From JAEUMW01 sp039807745 (lineage in GTDB: Bacteria > Pseudomonadota > Gammaproteobacteria > Burkholderiales > JAEUMW01), in the NCBI GenBank assembly GCA_039807745.1, contig JBDHRV010000114.1, forward strand, positions 1 to 11,731: a DNA stretch of 11,731 nucleotides, in the 5' to 3' direction. Position numbers and translations under genes: made by a program. Numbering within the stretch: position 1 is the stretch's first letter; each line of letters opens with the position of its first letter. Positions 1-9,249 of the stretch are shown piece after piece. A model generated the notes under the pieces. It was not told the origin of the DNA, made no database searches, and saw only the letters and a list, made by a program, of their open reading frames with translations.

Positions 1-692
1 GTCGGCAGCCCGGTCGGCGACCCACCCTTCGGTTCGACGCTCATCGCCATGCCGGCGGCCTGGTCGAGTTCGGGCCACTTGTCCTGCGGCAGCCGCAGGG
101 TCTGATCGGCGTCGGTGGTGACGAGCCCGACGGACAGCGGAACCTTCCCCCCGCCCGGCAGGCACCACAGCTCCCACGCGGTGTCGGGCGCCATTTCAGC
201 GTGACCGATGACGCGAATGCTCAGCTCGCGCGGCTGGCGTATGCCCGCAGCCGGCCACGAGACCGTGAGACGCGGATTCGCCTCCTTGTCCGTGAGAACT
301 ACCATCATCCGAACCGGCACCTCGGGCGCGGGCGCCTGCGCCAGGAGCACCGCGAGGAAGAGGGCCGCGATCGACGCAAGCGCGGCCGCCCCGCGCCACA
401 GCGTGAGGCTCTCCCAGAACCCGCGACGCGCCGGACGCGTAACGGTCGTGGGCGCTGGCGTCGGTCCTGCGATCCGGTTCTGGATCCTGTTCCAGACCGC
501 GGGCGGCGGTGCGACGTCGGGAACAGCGAGCGCCATCGGCAGCAGCCGTTCTTCCCAGGCATCCACCGCGCGGCGCAGCGCCGGGTCGTAGCGCAGCAGC
601 CGCCGGAAGCGCGCCCGCGCGCGCCCCCGTAGCGTGCCGAGCACGTACTCGGCGGCGAGCTTGTCACGCAATGCGGGGTCCCGGTACTTCAT
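1..692 (-). CDS. RskA-family anti-sigma factor (3' end cut by window edge)
   Basis: Single-pass inner-membrane protein expected to hold the ECF sigma factor encoded just upstream in an inactive complex until a signal releases it. I read 230 complete codons from ATG 692-690. The N-terminal cytoplasmic part (residues about 8-74) has the pattern typical of these proteins: LAAEYVLGTL, then DPALR, then a W-E-L-P-x-APPP-W stretch. One hydrophobic segment follows at about residues 99-118. A periplasmic RskA domain then runs to the edge and ends in SVEPKGGSPTGLP, close to the usual family C-terminus, so probably only about ten residues are missing. I see no zinc-binding HxxxCxxC motif, so it is not a ZAS-type anti-sigma. 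Its start overlaps the sigma stop as ATGA, pointing to translational coupling. An AGGA lies almost on top of the start codon. Confidence 0.87.
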   Translation of the reverse strand, partial: MKYRDPALRDKLAAEYVLGTLRGRARARFRRLLRYDPALRRAVDAWEERLLPMALAVPDVAPPPAVWNRIQNRIAGPTPAPTTVTRPARRGFWESLTLWRGAAALASIAALFLAVLLAQAPAPEVPVRMMVVLTDKEANPRLTVSWPAAGIRQPRELSIRVIGHAEMAPDTAWELWCLPGGGKVPLSVGLVTTDADQTLRLPQDKWPELDQAAGMAMSVEPKGGSPTGLP

Positions 693-1267
693 CTTCCTGC
701 TTGTATCCCGTTCGTGCCCAAGCACGTCTTCAGCCGTTCCAGCCCGCGCCGCACCCAGGTCTTCACCGTGCCGAGCGGCGCCTTCAGGTGCTCCGCCAGT
801 TCGCTATGCGACAGCCCGTGGAAGAAAGTCAGCGCGATGCTCTGGCGCTGGCTGGGATCCAGCGTTTCGAGACAGCGCGCGAGGCGGCTCGCATCGCCGC
901 GCTCGGCGAGCCGCGCCAGCGGGCCTGGCTCCTCGTCCGCCGTGCCTTCGAGCATTCCCTCGAACGCTTCCGGTGTCTCCTCGCGCGGGCGCCGGATCCA
1001 GTCCAGGCAGCGGTTGCGGACGATGCTCGTCATCCACGTCATCGGCGCGCTGCGGGACGCCGTGTAGTCCCCGGCGTGGTGCCAGATGTTGACGAAACTC
1101 TCCTGCAGCACGTCCTCGGCCCAATCCTTCCTACGGACTATACGTAGCGCGACGGCAAACAGTTTCGCGCTCGTGCGTCGGTACAACTCGGCGAAGGCCG
1201 CCTGGTCCCGGCCGGCGCTGCGGGCGAGCAGCGCCGAGAGCGCGTCGGGAGCGAGCGACCCCTCCAC
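689..1267 (-). CDS. ECF-family RNA polymerase sigma factor (SigK-like, RskA-linked)
   Basis: Alternative sigma factor of 192 residues that directs RNA polymerase to a small stress or envelope regulon. Region 2 spans about residues 22-92: FAELYRR, then DVLQESFVNIW (the 2.1/2.2 core helix), then MTWMTSIVRNRCLDWIRR. Region 4 spans about 128-183, with SHSELAEHL and LGTVKTWVRRGLERL forming the helix-turn-helix for the -35 element. Sigma-70 regions 1 and 3 are absent, as expected for ECF factors. The start is GTG at 1267-1265, the first start codon in this open frame. It has no clear Shine-Dalgarno and lies 7 bases after the adenosyltransferase stop, so re-initiation by terminating ribosomes is likely. 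The next gene is its presumed anti-sigma factor. Target promoters cannot be read from the window. Confidence 0.94.
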   Translation of the reverse strand: MEGSLAPDALSALLARSAGRDQAAFAELYRRTSAKLFAVALRIVRRKDWAEDVLQESFVNIWHHAGDYTASRSAPMTWMTSIVRNRCLDWIRRPREETPEAFEGMLEGTADEEPGPLARLAERGDASRLARCLETLDPSQRQSIALTFFHGLSHSELAEHLKAPLGTVKTWVRRGLERLKTCLGTNGIQAGR

Positions 1268-1274
1268 GTCGGAT

Positions 1275-1841
1275 TCAGGCGTCGCCGCCGCCGCGCTGGT
1301 TGGTGCGTTGCCAGAGTACGTCCGGCACGCCGAGTCCGCGGTTGATGACGCGCGCGAGGACGAACAAGAGATCGGAGAGGCGATTCAGGTAGCGCTGGTT
1401 CAAGCTCGACAGCTGTTCCTGTGCGGCGATGGCCACCACGCGTCGCTCGGCCCGCCGGCACACCGAGCGTGCGACGTGGGCGAGACTCGCCGCGCGGCTC
1501 CCGCCCGGCAGCACGAACTCCTTCAAGGGCGACAGATCGCGGTTGAAGGCTTCGAGGGCGTCCTCGAGCCGGATCAGATGGGCGTCCGTGATGAGCGTGT
1601 AGCCGGGGGTGGCGATTTCTCCGCCGAGGTCGAACAGATCGTGCTGCACTTCGACGAGGCACGCACGCACCTCCGCCGGCAGCACTTCGGTGAGCAGCAC
1701 CCCGAGGGTGCTGTTCAGTTCGTCGACGTCCCCGAGCGCTTCCACGCGCGGGGCATTCTTGGGCAGGCGCGAGCCGTCGCCGAGGCCTGTGGTGCCCTGG
1801 TCGCCGGTGCGGGTGACGATCTTCGACAGTCTGTTGGCCAT
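1275..1841 (-). CDS. Corrinoid adenosyltransferase, PduO/MMAB type (EC 2.5.1.17)
   Basis: Cytoplasmic enzyme that moves the adenosyl group of ATP onto cob(I)alamin or a cob(I)yrinic acid diamide to make adenosylcobalamin. The 188-residue product is the usual length for the PduO family. The N-terminal ATP-binding segment is intact (TRTGDQGTTGLGDG, residues 10-23), followed by RVEALGDVDELNS (32-44). Nearer the C-terminus are GGSRAASLAHVARSVCRRAERR and YLNRLSDLLFVLAR. The open frame runs upstream to about 2129. I chose ATG 1841-1839 because homology begins there and because the upstream residues, across the divergent promoter gap, look non-coding. Only a weak GGAA precedes it. A TATAAT on this strand lies about 32 bases upstream. 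This is the first gene of the operon with the sigma/anti-sigma pair. I see no cobalamin riboswitch in the short leader. Confidence 0.95.
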   Translation of the reverse strand: MANRLSKIVTRTGDQGTTGLGDGSRLPKNAPRVEALGDVDELNSTLGVLLTEVLPAEVRACLVEVQHDLFDLGGEIATPGYTLITDAHLIRLEDALEAFNRDLSPLKEFVLPGGSRAASLAHVARSVCRRAERRVVAIAAQEQLSSLNQRYLNRLSDLLFVLARVINRGLGVPDVLWQRTNQRGGGDA

Positions 1842-1872
1842 GATCCGGATTCCGATGGAATGCGAAATCGCG

Positions 1873-1878
1873 ATTATA
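1873..1878 (-). promoter_or_regulatory. Candidate -10 box for the adenosyltransferase-sigma-anti-sigma operon
   Basis: Reading the minus strand, positions 1878-1873 give a perfect TATAAT. A start 6-8 bases on would leave a leader of roughly 25 bases before ATG 1841. No convincing TTGACA-like -35 lies 16-18 bases upstream, so an activator or a weak promoter is possible. The box is AT-rich within GC-rich surroundings, which supports it. Confidence 0.5.
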
Positions 1879-1918
1879 AGGGCTTCGCCGGGGAAACACG
1901 CGCAAACACCGTTCGGGC

Positions 1919-1924
1919 TATAAT
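1919..1924 (+). promoter_or_regulatory. Candidate -10 box reading towards the small ORF and glgB
   Basis: A perfect TATAAT in the context GGGCTATAATCC. Transcription would begin near 1931, leaving about 29 bases before the small ORF at 1960. No good -35 hexamer is visible at 16-18 bases. It is back to back with the minus-strand TATAAT at 1878-1873, with 40 bases between the two boxes, so the gap looks like a divergent promoter region. Confidence 0.5.
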
Positions 1925-1959
1925 CCGCGCTCGTTTCGAGCCCGCCGTTTCGTCCCTCC

Positions 1960-2079
1960 ATGAAGCTCGCCCGGTACGTCAAGTTCCGCGAAGAGAAGTT
2001 CGGCGGTGTCGTCTTGGAGACCCGCTGGGAGAAGGTCTTCATCGCGGAGTTGCGGGAAGAGGGGCACGTGGGGGACTGA
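1960..2079 (+). CDS. Small 39-residue ORF upstream of glgB, unknown function
   Basis: I do not recognise this gene firmly. It begins at ATG 1960 and ends at TGA 2077-2079, about 36 bases downstream of a perfect TATAAT. Nearly every codon ends in G or C (only two GAA and one GGT break the rule), as in real genes of this genome, so the frame looks translated or recently translated. The product is charged and soluble with no signal peptide. Its segment KFREEKFGGVV, followed by ETRWEKVF, resembles in outline the first beta strands of PqqD/MftB-type peptide chaperones. It stops where such proteins would continue for another 50 residues. No Shine-Dalgarno is visible. It could be a standalone micro-protein, a truncated PqqD-like remnant, or a leader peptide for glgB. 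Confidence 0.4.
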   Translation: MKLARYVKFREEKFGGVVLETRWEKVFIAELREEGHVGD

Positions 2080-2245
2080 CCGGTGGCGCGGGAGGCGCCG
2101 CGGCAGTCCGTTTCGGCCATCCGCAGCATCGTCGGCTGTTATCTCGTCGCCTTGTCGCTTTCCACGCTCGACATCCTCGCGCGTGCCTGGGACCGACGAG
2201 CCACGATTAGTCACACACATGCACGCTGTCGACAGGGAGTCAAAC
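2080..2245 (+). other. Gap between the small ORF and glgB, with a possible coding remnant
   Basis: 166 bases without a firm gene. After the TGA at 2077-2079, the same frame stays open through 2192 and beyond. From GTG 2083 to about 2192 most codons still end in G or C and encode a mildly hydrophobic stretch (VGCYLVALSLSTLDILARAW). After that the codon pattern decays. This could be the rest of a broken gene or chance. I see no strong promoter or terminator here. Confidence 0.3.
2234..2239 (+). promoter_or_regulatory. Shine-Dalgarno that fixes the glgB start
   Basis: AGGGAG lies six bases before GTG 2246. The in-frame ATG at 2219, nine codons upstream, has nothing comparable, so the GTG is the better start. 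Confidence 0.7.
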
Positions 2246-4195
<1,950 letters not shown>

Positions 4196-4198
4196 AGA

Positions 4199-6208
<2,010 letters not shown>

Positions 6209-6212
6209 GGAA

Positions 6213-6236
6213 CATCCGCACAACCGGATGATTTTT
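6213..6236 (+). terminator. Intrinsic terminator after glgE
   Basis: CATCCG (6213-6218) and CGGATG (6225-6230) form a perfect six-pair stem with a six-base loop, followed by ATTTTT. It begins five bases after the glgE stop and separates the glg genes from the exopolysaccharide locus. Confidence 0.75.
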
Positions 6237-6329
6237 CGGTCGGAGGGGAAAGTGGATGTCGTTGATCAAGATGCGATCGGTATTGCGGGTAACTGTGCGG
6301 CGCTGGCGGGGCCTTCTTCTCTCGTTTTT

Positions 6330-6367
6330 CTACTGTGGACGCCAAGTCCTACTGCGGACGCCAAGAC
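6330..6367 (+). repeat. Tandem direct repeat, 2 x 19 bases
   Basis: Two adjacent 19-base units starting CTACTGTGGACGCCAAG and CTACTGCGGACGCCAAG match at 17 of 19 positions. They lie about 50 bases upstream of the TATAAT at 6418, a plausible place for a tandem activator or repressor site, although a chance duplication is also possible. Confidence 0.55.
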
Positions 6368-6417
6368 GAGGGGCTACCGCGGTCGCCAGCAGTCCCGACG
6401 AAAACCAGTTTGCAAAG

Positions 6418-6423
6418 TATAAT
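6418..6423 (+). promoter_or_regulatory. Candidate -10 box in the epsE upstream region
   Basis: A perfect TATAAT preceded by GTTTGCAAAG. No recognisable -35 hexamer lies 16-18 bases upstream. If used for epsE it would give a leader of about 500 bases; otherwise it may drive a small RNA. The transcript would contain the stems described for 6456-6512. Confidence 0.4.
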
Positions 6424-6455
6424 GCACGCGTCAGCCCGTGTGCGGCCGCGTAGTC

Positions 6456-6512
6456 CTGGACGAGTCCGGTGCAGGGAAACCCGTCTGTCAGGGGTGGTTG
6501 CTCCGCCGCAGA
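6456..6512 (+). other. Cluster of short stem-loops downstream of the 6418 TATAAT
   Basis: CTGGA (6456-6460) pairs with TCCGG (6465-6469) around a CGAG loop. GGTGG (6493-6497) pairs with CCGCC (6503-6507) around TTGCT. TCTG (6484-6487) can close around the latter with CAGA (6509-6512). Two of these need G-U pairs. This may be a folded leader or small RNA; no known family was recognised. Confidence 0.25.
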
Positions 6513-6873
6513 TACGTTTATACATTGCCCTGGATTCCGGTACGTGATCCCGCGTGATCGACACAAGTGGTTCCCAAGCTACTCCTGGCACAGTTGCTTC
6601 CCGGTATGACTTATCAGAGGCTCCTGGTTTCCATGTGGAAGGGAGTGTCTTGCTTCTTGGGGAGGTTGAACTGCTAAACAGTCACCGGAAACAAAGGACG
6701 CGCTACTAACTTCCGTGTTCTGTACTTAATAGCTCAATGCGCTTGTAGCTTATGTGGGTGGCGTTACACCCCGCACGCACATGGCCGCGTCCATTTGCAA
6801 CGATAAGCAGTTTTTTGGGCGGTCAAGAATCACACCTTGGTTGCCACGGAATGGCTCCCGCGCACCATGCGAT

Positions 6874-6894
6874 TTCCGGTTTACGCAACCGGAA
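6874..6894 (+). repeat. Perfect 8-pair inverted repeat in the epsE leader
   Basis: TTCCGGTT (6874-6881) and AACCGGAA (6887-6894) are exact reverse complements around a five-base loop, TACGC. The repeat ends 37 bases before the epsE ATG. No T-run follows, so it is not an intrinsic terminator. It could be an mRNA hairpin or a palindromic protein site. Confidence 0.55.
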
Positions 6895-6931
6895 CTGCCA
6901 CGGTAGCGGGGGGCAAGGAAAGGAAACGGAT

Positions 6932-7774
6932 ATGAGATTGGACGGTATTGTACTTCTTGGTGGCTCATTCTCTTACCTCAGCCGGTGGCTCGCCCTCGCT
7001 CTGCTCTTACTGCTGGGCACCCAGCATCAGGTCATGGCGCAGCAGGGCACAGGGTACATCCTGGGCCCTGGCGATGTCGTCAGGATCACGGTTTTTCAGA
7101 ATCCAGACATGACAACTGAAGCGCGGATTTCCGAGGAAGGCAAGATCACGTTTCCGTTGATCGGCCAAGTCGAGATCGGTGGCGTGACGCCCGCTGCAGC
7201 TGAAGCCAGAATCGCGGGCCGTCTCAATGCCGGAGGGTTCGTGTTGAATCCCCAGGTAAACATGGTCGTGGCCCAGTTTCGGAGTCGTATGGTGTCGGTG
7301 CTCGGGCAGGTGGGCAAGCCCGGACGTTACCCAATAGAGGAACGATCTGCGACAGTTGCAGACATGCTGGCGACGGCAGGTGGTGTGCTCCCCACGGGAG
7401 GCGACGAAGTTATCGTCGTGCGAAAGAGAGGTGACTCGGAAGAGCGTTTGGTAGTGGATCTCGACGCGGGTCTCCTTACCGGGGGGATCGGGCCGAAAGT
7501 GGAACTGGAGAACGATGACACTATCTATGTCCCGCGCGCACCCATGTTCTATATTTACGGGGAGGTACAGAGACCCGGCCAGTATCGCTTGGAACGCGGC
7601 ATTACTGTGATGCAGGCAATTTCTGCCGGCGGTGGTCTCACTGTCAGAGGTACCGACAAGAGGGTTCGAATCAGTCGCACCGAGCCTGATGGAACGGTCA
7701 AAGAAATGGACGCCAAGCTAAACGACCCCGTTCGCAGGAATGATGTGATTTATGTGAAAGAGAGTCTTTTCTAA
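6932..7774 (+). CDS. epsE: Polysaccharide export protein EpsE (Wza/OPX family)
   Basis: Envelope protein that forms the periplasmic and outer-membrane channel for exopolysaccharide. The 280-residue product has a signal peptide (residues about 1-36, hydrophobic run LALALLLLLG, likely cut after VMA). There is no lipobox cysteine, so unlike E. coli Wza it is probably not a lipoprotein. The poly-export domain covers about 40-115 (YILGPGDVVRITVFQNPD). Two SLBB repeats follow, at about 121-167 (VLGQVGKPGRYPI) and 206-255 (IYGEVQRPGQYRL). The frame is open back to 6752. I chose ATG 6932 because AAGGA at 6920-6924 precedes it by seven bases and the signal peptide begins there. It is first in the epsE-epsF-epsG order known from the methanolan cluster. 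Confidence 0.95.
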   Translation: MRLDGIVLLGGSFSYLSRWLALALLLLLGTQHQVMAQQGTGYILGPGDVVRITVFQNPDMTTEARISEEGKITFPLIGQVEIGGVTPAAAEARIAGRLNAGGFVLNPQVNMVVAQFRSRMVSVLGQVGKPGRYPIEERSATVADMLATAGGVLPTGGDEVIVVRKRGDSEERLVVDLDAGLLTGGIGPKVELENDDTIYVPRAPMFYIYGEVQRPGQYRLERGITVMQAISAGGGLTVRGTDKRVRISRTEPDGTVKEMDAKLNDPVRRNDVIYVKESLF

Positions 7775-7796
7775 TCATAGTTGGCAGGCAAAACCC

Positions 7797-9236
7797 ATGG
7801 GAATACACCACGCATTGGCCGTACTGCGAGCCCGGCTAATCCCGTTTCTTTCGGTCGTTCTCGTGACGGTTGGAGTAACGGTGCTTCTAAGCCTAATACT
7901 TCCGCCACGGTACACCGCAACAGTCACGTTGGTGATCGACTCGAGCCGCATCGACCCGACGATGGGATTCTCGATGCCCGCCGGGGTCGGGGGCGATTAC
8001 TTGAACACCCAACTTGAGATCATCCAGAGTCAGGCGGTGGCTCTAAGGGTAGTCAGGGACCTCAAGATGGCCGAGGATCCGAGCGCCGAACAGTACTGGA
8101 GGGAAGATACTGGCGGACAGGGGTCCATCGAGGATTGGCTCGCGAAAGGCTTGCTCAAGCGGTTGACGGCAGAGGCAGGCAAGCAGAACAGCATCATCAC
8201 GATTAGTTTTATCGCACGCAATCCCGACCAGGCAGCCGCCATCGCGAATGCTTTCGCACAGGCCTACGTTCACACGAACCTCGAGCTGCGAGTGGCTCCT
8301 GCGAAGGAAGCCTCGGGGTGGTTCAGCTCGCAGATTGCTGAGTTGAAGGGCAACCTGGAGAATGCTCAGGCGAAGCTTACCGAGTTTCAGCGCGCGAGGG
8401 GAATCGTCAATCCCGATGATCGCTTCGACGTCGAGAATACGAGACTGGGAGAGTTGAGCGCGCAGCTCGCCCTGGCGCAGTCCCAGGCCATCGACGCTCT
8501 CTCGCGGAAACGTCAATTGGACCAGTTTACCAAGGAGGGGCGAAATCCGGAGGCACTGCCGGACGCCATCGGCAACGCGCTGATAAACTCCTTGAAGCAG
8601 CAGCTCAGCGTTGCTGAGGCCAAGCAGACGCAACTCGCCGGACAGCTCGGGAAGAATCATCCTGAGTTCCAGCGCAGTGCAGCGGAAGTCGAGCAGATCA
8701 AGAGACAGCTGAATGTCGAGCTGGAGACGCTCGCTGCTGGCGTCGGCAATACGGCTCGCGTAGCCCAAGCCAAGGAAGCCGACCTCCGGTCAGCCGTAGC
8801 CGCGCAGAAAGCCCGTGTGCTCGCCCTCAACAAGGAAAAGGGGCAAGACGACATGGCGGTCTTGACGAGAGAAGTGGAGAGTGCTCAGAAGGCGTTCGAC
8901 GCTGCGTCGCAGCGCTTCAGTGAAGTGCGTTTGGAAAGCCGTATCAGCCAGACGAACGTGGCCATTCTGAATCCAGCGGTCAGACCTACCGAACCGACCT
9001 TTCCGAACTGGTTCATCAATATCCCGCTTTCCCTTGTGCTCGGAACGATGCTTGGGATTACGCTCGCGTTCATGATGGAGCACTCGGATCGGCGGGTGCG
9101 ATCAGTCGAGGACCTGTTGCAGGTTCCAGGACTCGCCGTGCTGGGAGTGCTCGGTGATACCTCTAGCCTGAAGCGGGGACACGAGACGGTGCGTTTCAAC
9201 CCGATGGCGATGTTGCGGCGTGCAGAAGCCTCCTGA
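7797..9236 (+). CDS. epsF: Chain-length determinant protein EpsF (Wzz/Wzc-like copolymerase)
   Basis: Inner-membrane polysaccharide copolymerase that sets chain length and links polymerisation to export through EpsE. It has 479 residues and begins 22 bases after epsE. The first membrane segment is at about 14-36, just inside the N-terminal Wzz domain (RYTATVTLVID follows it, then YLNTQLEIIQSQAVALRVV). The long periplasmic part, about 170-370, is rich in Ala, Gln, Glu and Lys and should form coiled coils. A proline-rich stretch (NPAVRPTEPTFPNW, about 391-405) precedes the second membrane segment, about 406-427. Only about 50 cytoplasmic residues follow and there is no kinase domain, so the kinase is the separate EpsG. 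The start ATG 7797 has a modest AGG eight bases upstream. Confidence 0.95.
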   Translation: MGIHHALAVLRARLIPFLSVVLVTVGVTVLLSLILPPRYTATVTLVIDSSRIDPTMGFSMPAGVGGDYLNTQLEIIQSQAVALRVVRDLKMAEDPSAEQYWREDTGGQGSIEDWLAKGLLKRLTAEAGKQNSIITISFIARNPDQAAAIANAFAQAYVHTNLELRVAPAKEASGWFSSQIAELKGNLENAQAKLTEFQRARGIVNPDDRFDVENTRLGELSAQLALAQSQAIDALSRKRQLDQFTKEGRNPEALPDAIGNALINSLKQQLSVAEAKQTQLAGQLGKNHPEFQRSAAEVEQIKRQLNVELETLAAGVGNTARVAQAKEADLRSAVAAQKARVLALNKEKGQDDMAVLTREVESAQKAFDAASQRFSEVRLESRISQTNVAILNPAVRPTEPTFPNWFINIPLSLVLGTMLGITLAFMMEHSDRRVRSVEDLLQVPGLAVLGVLGDTSSLKRGHETVRFNPMAMLRRAEAS

Positions 9237-9240
9237 GGAG
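9235..9240 (+). promoter_or_regulatory. Shine-Dalgarno for epsG overlapping the epsF stop
   Basis: GAGGAG overlaps the epsF TGA and stands nine bases before ATG 9250. It favours this ATG over the in-frame GTG at 9220, which lies inside epsF. Confidence 0.65.
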
Positions 9241-9249
9241 CGTAGTGAA

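Larger units (their letters stand above)
6237..6931 (+). other. Long leader/intergenic region before epsE, no convincing gene
   Basis: About 695 bases between the glgE terminator and epsE. Open frames here are short, lack Shine-Dalgarno sites and do not show the codon pattern of the neighbours. The region holds a two-copy 19-base tandem repeat (6330-6367), a perfect TATAAT (6418-6423), several small stems just downstream of it, a close pair of CGTGATC repeats (6543-6559), and an eight-pair hairpin (6874-6894) ahead of the epsE ribosome site. Base composition is lower than in glgB and glgE. Its length and content fit a regulatory region or a long untranslated leader, or a small RNA gene. I could not match it to a known riboswitch class. 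Confidence 0.6.

Noticed and set aside
1842..2129. N-terminal extension of the adenosyltransferase frame
   Set aside because: It crosses the divergent promoter gap and the small ORF, and its residues do not resemble the family. Homology begins at ATG 1841.
1086..2210. A 374-codon plus-strand frame opposite the adenosyltransferase and sigma genes
   Set aside because: Antisense shadow: it covers two clear minus-strand genes and the promoter gap and has no recognisable domain.
6640..6655. Possible sigma-54 promoter (GG ... GC with TTGCTT)
   Set aside because: The GG and GC are nine bases apart instead of ten and the -24 element lacks TGGCAC. The TGGCACAGTTGC at 6586-6597 is also three bases too short.
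6606..6677. 23-codon ORF in the epsE upstream region
   Set aside because: No Shine-Dalgarno, no codon bias and no recognisable product.
6752..6931. N-terminal extension of EpsE to ATG 6752
   Set aside because: It would bury the signal peptide about 60 residues in, and the internal ATG 6932 has a good Shine-Dalgarno.
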